A stretch of DNA of 64,000 bases, from positions 1,426,001-1,490,000 of the forward strand of contig NZ_JAVRHR010000001.1 in assembly GCF_031846445.1 (NCBI RefSeq), written 5' to 3'. Origin of the DNA: Croceitalea rosinachiae (GTDB lineage Bacteria; Bacteroidota; Bacteroidia; Flavobacteriales; Flavobacteriaceae). Shown here piece by piece: positions 43,816 through 53,059 of this stretch. The number at the start of each line of letters is the position of its first letter. Position 1 is the first letter of the stretch. The notes below the pieces were generated by a model. That model was not told where the DNA came from. It ran no database searches and worked only from the letters and a program-made list of their open reading frames with translations. The position numbers and the translations under genes are program-made.

Positions 43816-44748
43816 ATGAAAGGACCATTATTTTATTCAAAAATTCTTCTTTTTGGCGAATATGGAATTATTAAAGATTCTAAAGGGCTTTCAATTCCGT
43901 ATAATTTTTTTAAGGGGGCATTAAAGACTGATGAAAACCCATCTAACGAGGCTAAGATGTCTAATGAAAGTTTAGCACGATTTTGTCAGTACCTTGAAGA
44001 AATCCAGACTGAAGATTTAGTTAAATTTGATATTAGCACGCTACAAAATGATGTAGCTGAAGGCATGTATTTTGATAGCTCAATTCCGCAGGGATATGGC
44101 GTTGGTAGTAGTGGTGCATTGGTAGCTGCGATTTATGATAAATATGCGTTGGATAAAATCACGGTTCTTGAGAATTTGACACGTGAAAAACTTTTAAAAC
44201 TAAAGATCATTTTTGGCCAAATGGAATCTTTTTTCCATGGAAAATCATCTGGTTTAGATCCCTTGAACAGTTATTTAAGCTTGCCAATCCTTATCAATTC
44301 AAAAGACAATATTGAGTCTACTAGCTTACCAACCCAAAATAAAGAAGGTAAAGGGGCCGTATTTTTGTTAGACAGCGGTATGACCGGTGAAACTGCCCCG
44401 ATGGTTCAGATTTTCATGGAACAAATGAAACAGGATGGTTTTCGTAGCATGCTAAAAGATAAGTTCATTAAACATACTGATGCTTGTGTCGACCATTTCT
44501 TAAATGGTGACATTAAAGGTCTTTTTGGTCATGTAAAGCAATTATCGCATGTTGTTTTGGATAATTTTAAACCTATGATTCCTAAACAGTTCCATGAACT
44601 TTGGAAAAAGGGTATTGAGACCAATGATTACTATCTTAAACTCTGTGGCTCAGGTGGAGGTGGGTATATTTTAGGTTTCACAGAAGATATTGATAAAGCA
44701 AAAGCTTCACTACAAGGGCACCAATTAGAAGTGGTCTACAACTTCTAA
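43816..44748 (+). CDS. Mevalonate kinase-like GHMP kinase
   Basis: 310 residues. The N-terminal FYSKILLFGEYGIIKDSKGL block is the mevalonate-kinase form of GHMP motif 1, the phosphate loop is SIPQGYGVGSSGALVAAIYD near residue 95, and the C-terminal motif 3 is LKLCGSGGGGYILGF near 275. KSSGLDPLNSY near 158 carries the conserved catalytic Asp. It would phosphorylate mevalonate, upstream of mvaD in the pathway; a role as phosphomevalonate kinase cannot be excluded because no separate one is seen here. A UbiA prenyltransferase starts 10 bases on, and likely shares its mRNA. Confidence 0.88.
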   Translation: MKGPLFYSKILLFGEYGIIKDSKGLSIPYNFFKGALKTDENPSNEAKMSNESLARFCQYLEEIQTEDLVKFDISTLQNDVAEGMYFDSSIPQGYGVGSSGALVAAIYDKYALDKITVLENLTREKLLKLKIIFGQMESFFHGKSSGLDPLNSYLSLPILINSKDNIESTSLPTQNKEGKGAVFLLDSGMTGETAPMVQIFMEQMKQDGFRSMLKDKFIKHTDACVDHFLNGDIKGLFGHVKQLSHVVLDNFKPMIPKQFHELWKKGIETNDYYLKLCGSGGGGYILGFTEDIDKAKASLQGHQLEVVYNF

Positions 44749-44758
44749 AAATTAGTAC

Positions 44759-45664
44759 ATGCTTTCTAGAAAAAATAAACTCCTGCTTTATAAGTTGTTG
44801 AGTCTATTTTCAGTAGTTCGGGGTTACAACATCCTAATGATTACACTTGCCCAATATTTGGCATCTATTTACATACTCTCACCCAATTTGCCATTACGAC
44901 GAGTGGTTTTTGATATCAATCTCTTTTTAATAGTAACGGCTTCAGCTTTAGTAATTGCAGCAGGATATATTATAAACAATTTTTATGATGCTGAAAAAGA
45001 CTTAATCAATAAGCCAACTAAAAGCATGTTGGATCGATTGGTAAGCCAAAGATTTAAATTGACTACTTATTTTGTACTCAATTTTTTGGCGGTATTTGCG
45101 GCGAGTTATATATCATTCCGTGCAGTATTATTCTTTTCTGCCTATATTTTTGGTATTTGGCTGTACTCACATAAGCTGAAACGAATTCCTTTTTTGGGTA
45201 ATTTGGTTTCTGCAACTTTAGCGATTTCCCCATTCTTTGTGGTCTTTGTGTATTACAAGAATTTTGAAACCGTCATTTTTGTCCATGCGCTATTTTTATT
45301 TTTACTTATTCTAGCTCGCGAATTGATTAAAGATTTAGAGAATATGGCTGGTGATATGGCCCAAAATTATAAGACTGTACCCATTATTTATGGGGCAAAA
45401 GCTGCGAAAGCGATTATAATCCTTTTAATTGTTTTGACTTTGGTGCCTGCGATGCTTTTAATCACCAAATTTGATGTGGGCTTGATGTACATATACTTTG
45501 TAATAAGTGTTTTACTTCTAGTACTTTTTATTGTATTGCTCTTGAAAGCATCTGGTAAAAAACACTACGTCTGGCTTCATAATATTTTGAAGTTTATCAT
45601 CATTATTGGTGTTTTCAGTATCTTGTTAATTGACGTGGATTTAGTCCTAAATCGTATTTTATGA
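44759..45664 (+). CDS. UbiA-family prenyltransferase
   Basis: 301 residues with about nine hydrophobic segments. The two Asp-rich motifs of UbiA enzymes are NNFYDAEKDLINKP (around 80) and ARELIKDLENMAGDMAQNYKT (around 185), which bind the prenyl diphosphate through magnesium. Family members in Flavobacteriaceae are often named geranylgeranylglycerol-phosphate geranylgeranyltransferase, but quinone or other acceptors are possible. Downstream of mevalonate kinase, it uses the isoprenoid product of this pathway. Its stop overlaps the next start (ATGA), coupling it to the nitrilase gene. Confidence 0.88.
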   Translation: MLSRKNKLLLYKLLSLFSVVRGYNILMITLAQYLASIYILSPNLPLRRVVFDINLFLIVTASALVIAAGYIINNFYDAEKDLINKPTKSMLDRLVSQRFKLTTYFVLNFLAVFAASYISFRAVLFFSAYIFGIWLYSHKLKRIPFLGNLVSATLAISPFFVVFVYYKNFETVIFVHALFLFLLILARELIKDLENMAGDMAQNYKTVPIIYGAKAAKAIIILLIVLTLVPAMLLITKFDVGLMYIYFVISVLLLVLFIVLLLKASGKKHYVWLHNILKFIIIIGVFSILLIDVDLVLNRIL

Positions 45665-46614
45665 TGGAAAATTTATTAAACGTTGCCTTGGCCCAAATTG
45701 CTCCAGTTTGGCTAGACAAAAGTGCTACTATTGAAAAAATAGAAGCTACAATTGTTGAAGCTGGTCAGCATGGGAGCGAACTGATTGTTTTTGGAGAGGC
45801 TCTCTTGCCAGGGTATCCATTTTGGTTGGCTCTTACTGAAGGAGCATCTTGGGATTTAAAAGTAAACAAAGAATTGCACGCGCATTATGTTCGAAATTCT
45901 ATACAAATTGAAGCAGGAGAGTTAAATACTATTTGCCAATTGGCAAAAGAACATTCCATAGCTATTTATTTGGGGATAATGGAGCGGGCCAAAGACCGTG
46001 GAGGTCATAGTATTTACGCTTCGTTGGTTTATATCAATGCGCAAGGTGAAATTAAATCTGTTCACCGAAAGTTACAGCCAACATATGATGAACGCTTGAC
46101 ATGGGCCCCGGGTGATGGAAATGGATTGCAAGTACACCCTTTAAAACAATTTACCGTTGGGGGGCTTAATTGTTGGGAGAACTGGATGCCATTACCAAGA
46201 GCCGCTTTATATGGTCAAGGAGAAAATTTACACGTAGCTGTTTGGCCTGGCAGCGAACATAATACAAAGGATATTACGCGTTTTATTGCACGTGAATCAC
46301 GAAGCTATGTGATTTCAGTTTCTTCTTTGATGATAAAAGAAGATTTTCCGAAAGACACACCACATCTGAATAAGATCATATCAAAAGCACCTGATGTTTT
46401 GGCAAACGGTGGTTCATGTATCGCAGGACCTGATGGCGAGTGGCTTGTTCCACCAACGATAGATAAAGAAGGGCTGATTTACCATACATTGGACTTCAAT
46501 CGGGTATATGAAGAACGACAAAATTTTGATGCCGTTGGTCACTATTCAAGGCCAGATGTTACAAAACTGACCGTCAATAGAGAAAGGCAATCTACCGTTG
46601 AGTTTGAAGATTAA
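45661..46614 (+). CDS. Nitrilase/carbon-nitrogen hydrolase
   Basis: 317 residues of the nitrilase superfamily with the complete catalytic triad: Glu46 in VFGEALLPGYPFW, Lys137 in VHRKLQPTYDERLTWAPGDG and Cys171 in GGLNCWENWMPL. The CWEN sequence and the PTYDERLTW block are typical of true nitrilases and related branch 1 enzymes rather than amidases. It would hydrolyse a nitrile to an acid and ammonia in the cytoplasm. Its position at the end of a mevalonate/UbiA operon, joined by an ATGA overlap, is unexpected. It is convergent with the S9 peptidase, 4 bases overlapping. Confidence 0.9.
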   Translation: MMENLLNVALAQIAPVWLDKSATIEKIEATIVEAGQHGSELIVFGEALLPGYPFWLALTEGASWDLKVNKELHAHYVRNSIQIEAGELNTICQLAKEHSIAIYLGIMERAKDRGGHSIYASLVYINAQGEIKSVHRKLQPTYDERLTWAPGDGNGLQVHPLKQFTVGGLNCWENWMPLPRAALYGQGENLHVAVWPGSEHNTKDITRFIARESRSYVISVSSLMIKEDFPKDTPHLNKIISKAPDVLANGGSCIAGPDGEWLVPPTIDKEGLIYHTLDFNRVYEERQNFDAVGHYSRPDVTKLTVNRERQSTVEFED

Positions 46615-49412
46615 TCTTCGTCACTTTCTTTTAAAAGGTCATAGCCTTGCTTGATTCCTTTTTCCATCGGCGGCACGCCGCGTTCCATCCACATTGGTTT
46701 GGGTTCACCTTTTAAATAATGGTCAAAGAATTGTGCCATACGAATGCTAAAATCAGTTCGGTTTTGATATTTCAAAGGCCAATGTGGTTCTCCGTTATAG
46801 TTTAAAAACCATGAGGGCTTGCCTAAACGCCTCAAGCTCACAAAAAATTCGATTCCCTGATACCATGGTACATGGCCGTCAGCATCATTATGCATTATTA
46901 AAAGTGGCGTATTGATTTTGTCAATATTGAAAATGGGGGAGTTTTCGATATAACGAGCAGGGTATTCCCATGGAGTACCACCAATTCTGCTTTGGGTGTG
47001 CTCATATTGAAATTGTCTGCTCAGGCCTGTCCACCAGCGGATTCCACCATAAGCACTAATCATATTTGGTACAGGTGCTCCAGACTCAGCCGCCTTGAAA
47101 ATATCAGTTTTAGTAACCAAGTAGGCAATTTGGTAACCGCCCCAACTATGCCCTTGAACACCAATATTAGCTGCGTCAATAAAGCCTTTTTCTATCAAAG
47201 AAGTTACACCAGGAATCACGCAATTGTAAGCACTCTCACCAGGATAACCAACACGATATTCCACATCGGGATTAAAAATCACATAACCGCGACTGGTAAA
47301 AAAGCTGTAATTTATCGTAGAACGCTCAGGTTTCGGATAGCGATGCCTATGGATACCGTCAGAGCTTCGCTCATAAAAATTAACCAATAGTGGATACTTT
47401 TTGTTAGGGTCAAAATTTTCAGGTTTTACCAACATTCCTGAAAGTTCTTTTCCATTTAAAGAAGTCCAGTTGACCAATTCAATAGAACCCCAATTGTATG
47501 CCGCTTGCTGCGGATTGGCGTCACTAAGTTTTAGATCTTTTGTAAAGTTGAGGTTTGTTAATCGAATATCAGGGAATGTTTCAAAAGACTCTCTCGAATA
47601 CAATAGGGCATCACTCATTTTTGCTTTCTGAAGGCTTGAATAGCGATACGGTCCTTGAATGAGCTGTTTTACCGAGTTGTTTTTAGGGTTGAATTCAGCG
47701 TAGCCTGCATCTTTTGAGGTTTCATTAAAGGTGCTTAATATCCATTTTTCATTGGGGTCTATATATTTTTTTTCATCATCCAAATTTTGATAGCGGTAAA
47801 CTGTTTTCGTAGATCTTCCGTTGGTCAGTTTTTCAGCTGCTCCAGAATCAGGGTTGAATTTCCAAAGGTCATAACGGTCATAAATTATGATTGCTTTGTC
47901 ATCTTTGATCCAACCTGCAGAACCATAAGCCCAAGGAAAATTGGGGTAATCATTCTCTTCGCTGTAAAAACTTTTGTTTTTGGTGAGAGCCTTATAACTT
48001 CCTGAAGTTAAATTATAGGCGAACCAAGTGCTATCAACACGGTTATAGCCATAACCATAATTCGCTTTTGGGCTCAATTGCATTTGCGGTACTTTCTTAA
48101 GTTCTAATTGGGTATCACCAGTAGTGGTATTGATGACCATATAATTATAATCTCTTCGCGCGGTCCATTGGCTGGGCAATTCGTAGGGAATACTTGTATT
48201 TACCAGCGCAAATTTCGCATTGCCCTCATCTCCGAGCTCCGTATTCATGTAAATACTATTGGCCAGCGGAACTACTTGCTTATTATTTAAGTGAATTGCA
48301 GTGGTAAATGACTGTACTGTATCATTTTTAAGTTGTAGCTCTTGTACGGTATATAGTTTAGGTTCATCGTAGGTCCATACTTCTACATTCACAATTTCTT
48401 CATCTAACAATGTAGTGTCCTTTTCAATAGGTGGTTTTGCCAAGCCAAAAAATAATTTGGATTCATCTTTTGAGAAATGGACATCACCATATTTTGATAC
48501 TACATAATTATGAGGCGTAGAAGCATTGTCCATTAACTTTTCAGCTGAGGATTTGCCTTCTTGCCATAAATATAATTCGTTGGGTCGAAGTTGAATTTTG
48601 GTGGTGTCCGTATCCACCACGAAGCCTAAATTTTTACCTGAATCGCTAAAGTTGAGTTTAAAGTATTTTGCTTTTTCAGCCTGATGTAAAGTAGTGGTAA
48701 GATTCGTTTCTAAATTTAGTACAAACGCTCCTGCATTATCATCTTTTGTTGCTCCAGTTGTCGTATAGGCAAGGTATCTTCCTTTTTTTGCAAAAGTGTA
48801 ATCTTTTACAAATTTGATGGTGTCTTGATTGCCATTTTCAAGATTTCTAAGCACTAGATGATACCCATTGTCTTTACCTACTTTTTTAGGTTTGTCTTTT
48901 TTCTTTTCTTTAGCAGTGGTAGAATCTTTTTCTTCTTCTTTTTTCTCTTTTTTGATTTCTTCCAATTGATAAGCGATATAGCCAGACCATTTTTCTGGTA
49001 CTTTGTAAGATTTTATATTTCCTATTTTAACTAGGGATTTATTCTCTAAATGGAAAATTCCCAAAGAATCTTTTGGAAGGTCTTTCTTTTTCACTTTTCG
49101 TTTTTTCATGGCGACTACGCTGTCTTTCCATGCTTTTATGCTAAATACGGCATATTTTGAATCATAAGTAAAATGCCCTTTTTCACCCCTATCATATTCC
49201 AAGACAAAGTCGCCTTTACCATCTTGTACTTTTAAATAGTGGTCTTTTTCACCTCGCTCAATACTATAAAGCACATGGGAACCATCGGACGCAATGGTTT
49301 CATCTTGAACAGTACTCCATATTTTGTAATCTTCATGGTCTAAGACCTTTTTTTGAGCGGATAATGAAATTTGAATAAGCAGAAGCAGAAGCAAAGAAAT
49401 CTTTTGAATCAT
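46611..49412 (-). CDS. Secreted S9 prolyl-oligopeptidase-family peptidase
   Basis: The start is placed at 49412, where MIQKISLLLLLLIQISLSAQ forms a signal peptide; the longest frame adds 29 residues with no signal character. 933 residues result. The first 600 are a beta-propeller with a highly charged Lys/Glu insertion near residue 150. The C-terminal alpha/beta-hydrolase carries the nucleophile Ser in GHSWGGYQIAYL, Asp in MHNDADGHVPW and His in GEPHWPL, the S9 order. Such enzymes cleave peptides after Pro or other residues in the periplasm or on the cell surface. It is divergent from the pseudouridine synthase gene. Confidence 0.9.
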   Translation of the reverse strand: MIQKISLLLLLLIQISLSAQKKVLDHEDYKIWSTVQDETIASDGSHVLYSIERGEKDHYLKVQDGKGDFVLEYDRGEKGHFTYDSKYAVFSIKAWKDSVVAMKKRKVKKKDLPKDSLGIFHLENKSLVKIGNIKSYKVPEKWSGYIAYQLEEIKKEKKEEEKDSTTAKEKKKDKPKKVGKDNGYHLVLRNLENGNQDTIKFVKDYTFAKKGRYLAYTTTGATKDDNAGAFVLNLETNLTTTLHQAEKAKYFKLNFSDSGKNLGFVVDTDTTKIQLRPNELYLWQEGKSSAEKLMDNASTPHNYVVSKYGDVHFSKDESKLFFGLAKPPIEKDTTLLDEEIVNVEVWTYDEPKLYTVQELQLKNDTVQSFTTAIHLNNKQVVPLANSIYMNTELGDEGNAKFALVNTSIPYELPSQWTARRDYNYMVINTTTGDTQLELKKVPQMQLSPKANYGYGYNRVDSTWFAYNLTSGSYKALTKNKSFYSEENDYPNFPWAYGSAGWIKDDKAIIIYDRYDLWKFNPDSGAAEKLTNGRSTKTVYRYQNLDDEKKYIDPNEKWILSTFNETSKDAGYAEFNPKNNSVKQLIQGPYRYSSLQKAKMSDALLYSRESFETFPDIRLTNLNFTKDLKLSDANPQQAAYNWGSIELVNWTSLNGKELSGMLVKPENFDPNKKYPLLVNFYERSSDGIHRHRYPKPERSTINYSFFTSRGYVIFNPDVEYRVGYPGESAYNCVIPGVTSLIEKGFIDAANIGVQGHSWGGYQIAYLVTKTDIFKAAESGAPVPNMISAYGGIRWWTGLSRQFQYEHTQSRIGGTPWEYPARYIENSPIFNIDKINTPLLIMHNDADGHVPWYQGIEFFVSLRRLGKPSWFLNYNGEPHWPLKYQNRTDFSIRMAQFFDHYLKGEPKPMWMERGVPPMEKGIKQGYDLLKESDED

Positions 49413-49510
49413 TTTGGTCGAATTAATCCCTATAAATATAAGTGTTAATTGATTGATAATATAGCTATTGAGATTTCCCACTTTCTTTAGAAAGGGCATT
49501 CGTAAAAGCC

Positions 49511-49518
49511 TACATTTG
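49511..49518 (+). promoter_or_regulatory. Candidate -7 element for the pseudouridine synthase gene
   Basis: TACATTTG is an exact TAnnTTTG match 18 bases before the ATG at 49537. A TTTAG at 49486-49490, 20 bases upstream, is an imperfect -33 element. Confidence 0.42.
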
Positions 49519-49536
49519 CAAAAAAAATAATGACTG

Positions 49537-50397
49537 ATGGCGAAATCAGACTATAAGGGTAATCGCAAGCCGAAATCCGATAGCAATAAGAACCGACCAA
49601 CTGGCGGATTTAGAAAAAAGAAAAACTTTTCTAGGAGTACACCACCTAATAAGAGAAAAGCGCCCCCAAAGACAAACACCAATCCTGATGAGATTCGTTT
49701 GAACAAGTATATTGCCAATGCAGGCATTTGTTCTCGCCGAGAAGCAGATACCTATATAGCGGCAGGTAGTGTAACGGTCAACGGAAAGGTAGTTTCAGAA
49801 ATGGGTTATAAGGTGAAGTTGACAGATGATGTTCGTTATGATGGACAGCGCTTAAACCCAGAGAAAAAAGAATATATACTTCTTAACAAACCAAAAGGCT
49901 TTATCACCACTACTAATGATGAAAAAGGAAGAAGAACAGTAATGGAATTGATTTCTAGTTCTTCTAACAATCGCTTGTTTCCCGTAGGGCGGTTGGACCG
50001 GAACACAACTGGACTTTTAATGTTTACGAATGATGGCGATATCACTAAAAAATTGACCCACCCTAAGTTTGGCGTTCGCAAGATTTATCATGTAGTGTTA
50101 GATAAAAATGTTACCCTGACAGATTTAAAAAGAATTCAAGCAGGTCTAGAATTGGAAGATGGCCCCGTGCAAGTTGATGAGGTTTCATATATCAGCGGTG
50201 CGAGCAAAAAAGAAGTGGGTATTGAAATTCATTCTGGCCGTAACCGTATTGTACGCCGCATTTTCGAGCATTTAGAATACAATGTCACCAAATTAGATCG
50301 CGTAGTTTTTGCTGGTTTTACCAAAAAGGACTTGCCACGAGGTCATTGGCGAAATCTAACTGCTCAAGAGGTAATTAATTTGGGAATGATAAAGTGA
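49537..50397 (+). CDS. rRNA pseudouridine synthase (RluB/RluF type)
   Basis: 286 residues. The first 45 are a basic, low-complexity tail rich in Lys, Asn and Pro, likely for RNA binding. An S4 RNA-binding domain follows (LNKYIANAGICSRREADTYI, GSVTVNGKVVSEMG), then the catalytic domain with GRLDRNTTGLLMFTNDGD, where Asp is the nucleophile that attacks uridine, and IEIHSGRNRIVRRIFEHL. It isomerises a uridine of 23S rRNA to pseudouridine; RluB and RluF cannot be told apart here. Many Flavobacteriia keep this gene near mevalonate genes, which matches the local order. Confidence 0.92.
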   Translation: MAKSDYKGNRKPKSDSNKNRPTGGFRKKKNFSRSTPPNKRKAPPKTNTNPDEIRLNKYIANAGICSRREADTYIAAGSVTVNGKVVSEMGYKVKLTDDVRYDGQRLNPEKKEYILLNKPKGFITTTNDEKGRRTVMELISSSSNNRLFPVGRLDRNTTGLLMFTNDGDITKKLTHPKFGVRKIYHVVLDKNVTLTDLKRIQAGLELEDGPVQVDEVSYISGASKKEVGIEIHSGRNRIVRRIFEHLEYNVTKLDRVVFAGFTKKDLPRGHWRNLTAQEVINLGMIK

Positions 50398-50410
50398 TAT
50401 GGTGCTTTCA

Positions 50411-52009
50411 CTATTTCTCTTCAAACAATAACCAAAGATTGGGATCTAGGATTACTTTGTCTGGACTTGATTTAACATCAATCTCGAAAGTTCTCTTTTT
50501 AGTATTGACTTGAACAGTAGAAATAGTAGACTCTCCTTTAACCTTGGTTTCGATTTCCAAAGGAAAACTAAAAATATGATGGTCTTGTGTCTGTTCCAGA
50601 TTGAGAACTACTTTTCCTTTTTTGTAGGCCCAGTCCCATTTGATTTCAGGATACCCTTTAGTGAAAACCCATTGTTGAAAAAAGCTTTTAAGGTCTTGGC
50701 CCGAGACCGATTCCATGACCTTTCTAAAATCATCGGTCATGGCGTTTGAGTTTCGGTATTGCTTATAGTATGCCCTGATACCTTTCCAGAAAATGGCATC
50801 GCCCAATTGATGTCGTAGCATATGGAGTACCCAACCTCCCTTTTGGTAGGTATTCGTGCTTAGAACTTTCAAGGGGTCTTTAATACTTGGGTCAACAATG
50901 GGGGATGGGTTTTTCAAGTAGTAGTCTATAATCTGCTTTCGGTCCAAAGCCAATTCCTCTTTTCGTTTTTCATCCTCATAAACACTTTCTTGATATAGAA
51001 TGGCGAAATAGGTAGCAAAGCCTTCACTAAGCCAAACATGGTTCCAATCGTTCTCGGAGGCAGAATTGCCAAACCATTGGTGCGCAATTTCATGGGCTAT
51101 CAACCCTTCCACTTCATTTTTTCCGGTGACCGAATTTTCAAAATAGGCAATGGTGCCTGCATTCTCCAAACCGCCCCATTGGGTCTTGGCCTGCATATTG
51201 GCGAGCTTGGCATAAGAATAAGGGCCAATGTTATCAATAAAATATTTCATCACTTCGGTAGCCACACCGTAATCAGAAAAACCGTCTAGACGATTTTCGG
51301 GATATACCCATGCAGAAATGGGAATATCGTTAACCTCTTCTAAAATTTTACTGGCAAATTTGGTCACGCCGATAGTCACTACTTTCATTGCGACAGGGGC
51401 AGGCTCTGTATAAGTAGTCAGCTTGTAGCCGTTGCCCAAGTTGCTTTCCTCTATCTTTTCTCCTGTGGTGACCACATCGTAATGGTCAGGAGCGGTGATT
51501 CTGAATTCAACACTGGCTTTATCATAAGGGTGATCCACTGAAGGAAGCCAATGTCTGGCCAAATTGGGCCAATTATCTCCAAAAAAGGAGCGTTGCCCAA
51601 ATTTGGTGGTGTCGATGACCAAGCCTCTTTCTGCAATACCCTGGTATTGAATTTTATAGGTTCGGGTTTTTGACCCCAAAGATGAAGGAGTGATTTGAAT
51701 TTTATCTTCTTTAAACGAATACGTTGCAAGGCTATCTCCTTCAAAAACACCTTTGATTTCCATACCGAAGACCTCCGATTTTCCAACAAGGTCCAAAGAG
51801 AATTTATTCAGTTTGTTTTTGAAATCTACGGTAATGATGGCTTCCCCTTCAATCGAATTATTCGCATCATTGAGCTTCAAGCCGAAAACGTACGCTTGTA
51901 CATCGGCAGAAGTGTTCCGTACATAGGTGTCTTGTGCTGTGCAAAAATGAAAGCTTATAAAAAAGATGAAAATGAAATTAAAATTGCGGAAAAATATGTG
52001 GTCTTTCAT
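50411..52009 (-). CDS. Secreted M1-family aminopeptidase
   Basis: 532 residues. A signal peptide (about 1-25, ending CTA) is followed by the N-terminal beta-domain of M1 peptidases. The zinc-binding motif is HEIAHQWFGNS with the second Glu in HVWLSEGFATYF, near residues 305-335. The substrate motif is WGGLENAGTIAYF, the GxMEN-type exopeptidase element in modified form (GLENAG). The C-terminal domain is short. It removes N-terminal residues from peptides outside the cytoplasm. Alone in its unit, convergent with the rRNA synthase gene. Confidence 0.92.
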   Translation of the reverse strand: MKDHIFFRNFNFIFIFFISFHFCTAQDTYVRNTSADVQAYVFGLKLNDANNSIEGEAIITVDFKNKLNKFSLDLVGKSEVFGMEIKGVFEGDSLATYSFKEDKIQITPSSLGSKTRTYKIQYQGIAERGLVIDTTKFGQRSFFGDNWPNLARHWLPSVDHPYDKASVEFRITAPDHYDVVTTGEKIEESNLGNGYKLTTYTEPAPVAMKVVTIGVTKFASKILEEVNDIPISAWVYPENRLDGFSDYGVATEVMKYFIDNIGPYSYAKLANMQAKTQWGGLENAGTIAYFENSVTGKNEVEGLIAHEIAHQWFGNSASENDWNHVWLSEGFATYFAILYQESVYEDEKRKEELALDRKQIIDYYLKNPSPIVDPSIKDPLKVLSTNTYQKGGWVLHMLRHQLGDAIFWKGIRAYYKQYRNSNAMTDDFRKVMESVSGQDLKSFFQQWVFTKGYPEIKWDWAYKKGKVVLNLEQTQDHHIFSFPLEIETKVKGESTISTVQVNTKKRTFEIDVKSSPDKVILDPNLWLLFEEK

Positions 52010-52073
52010 GTATCTCGTAAGCTTGTATTGCTCTAAGATAACTTAATCGGACGAATTTAGTTTATCCGTTTTG

Positions 52074-52092
52074 CTCTAAATCTATTTTAGAG
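52074..52092 (-). terminator. Hairpin after the PorP/type-B-CTD operon
   Basis: CTCTAAA and TTTAGAG form a perfect 7-base stem with a 5-base loop, 42 bases beyond the PorP-like stop. There is no U-tract after the stem on the minus strand, so termination is only probable. Confidence 0.32.
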
Positions 52093-52133
52093 GGAAACAC
52101 CTAAAAATGTTTTCAAAGAGCGATTGCAATTCG

Positions 52134-53057
52134 TCAATTCACTGCATACCCATTACCGGCACGATAACTGAGTATGATACCATGTGTATTGCCAATAGGT
52201 GCATCACCACTGTTTTGCGAGTAGTTGTAAAGTGCTCTAAAATTTTTCAATAGGTAAAACCCTACAATGAAATTTAGCGAACTACTACTACGGTATCCAG
52301 CTCCAATCTCAAAAGAATTCTGGTAATTGAAAGATAGATTAACATCGACCTGAAAAGGAGCCCCATTCTCATACTTGAACAAGAGACTTGGTTTTAAAAT
52401 AAGCTGTGGGTCATATGTGCTTGTGGCAAAATGATAACCGGTATATGCATATAGGGGTCTTGAAATATTAATATTATCCTGGTTGGCAAAAGTATCACCC
52501 AAAACATTTGGCATGGATACCCCAGCAAAGAAATTGGCATGACCAAAAAGTATGCCTATGCCAGCTGCAGGTAAAGTAGTGTTGATATTCTCGGCAAAGT
52601 TGGGGTCGTCCTGTAATCCCAATTGCAAAAGGTTCTCGCTATATAAAAGGGCTCCTGCCGTAAGCCCAAATGATATAAAGGAACGATCGTAAATCTTCCA
52701 GTAAGGATGAGAATTGTCATTTAGGAATATTTTATAAGAATACGCAGCAAAAACCTGTGTAGCGGTAGTGACGCCAATCTCATCATTGATGATGCCAACA
52801 CCTAGTCCCATCTTTCCCTCGTTTAATCTTGTGTTAAAGGTAAAAGCTAGGTTTTTAGGTGTTCCTTCGAACTCATTGTTGAAACCTGAATTACTGAGTG
52901 TTGCCTCCGCGTAGTTTTCGACACCGGCATAGGCTGCATTGATAAGAAAGGGGTTATAGTTATATTCTGAGAATACAGGTGTCTGCTGCGCGGTAATCCC
53001 TAGGATATTTCCTATGACCAAGAAGGTCAAGAAGAAAATGTATTGATGCTTTCTCAT
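52134..53057 (-). CDS. PorP/SprF family type IX secretion-associated membrane protein
   Basis: 307 residues. A signal peptide (1-23, ending ITAQ) is followed by FSEYNYNPFLINAAYAGVENYAEATLS, the family's starting motif, repeating beta-strand segments of an outer-membrane barrel, and a C-terminal part with KNFRALYNYSQNSGDAPIGNTHGIILSY. PorP/SprF proteins occur next to type IX secretion cargo in flavobacteria, and SprF is needed for secretion of the adhesin SprB. Here the preceding gene encodes a cargo with a type B C-terminal domain, 2 bases upstream, so this protein is probably its partner. Confidence 0.9.
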   Translation of the reverse strand: MRKHQYIFFLTFLVIGNILGITAQQTPVFSEYNYNPFLINAAYAGVENYAEATLSNSGFNNEFEGTPKNLAFTFNTRLNEGKMGLGVGIINDEIGVTTATQVFAAYSYKIFLNDNSHPYWKIYDRSFISFGLTAGALLYSENLLQLGLQDDPNFAENINTTLPAAGIGILFGHANFFAGVSMPNVLGDTFANQDNINISRPLYAYTGYHFATSTYDPQLILKPSLLFKYENGAPFQVDVNLSFNYQNSFEIGAGYRSSSSLNFIVGFYLLKNFRALYNYSQNSGDAPIGNTHGIILSYRAGNGYAVN

Positions 53058-53059
53058 GA

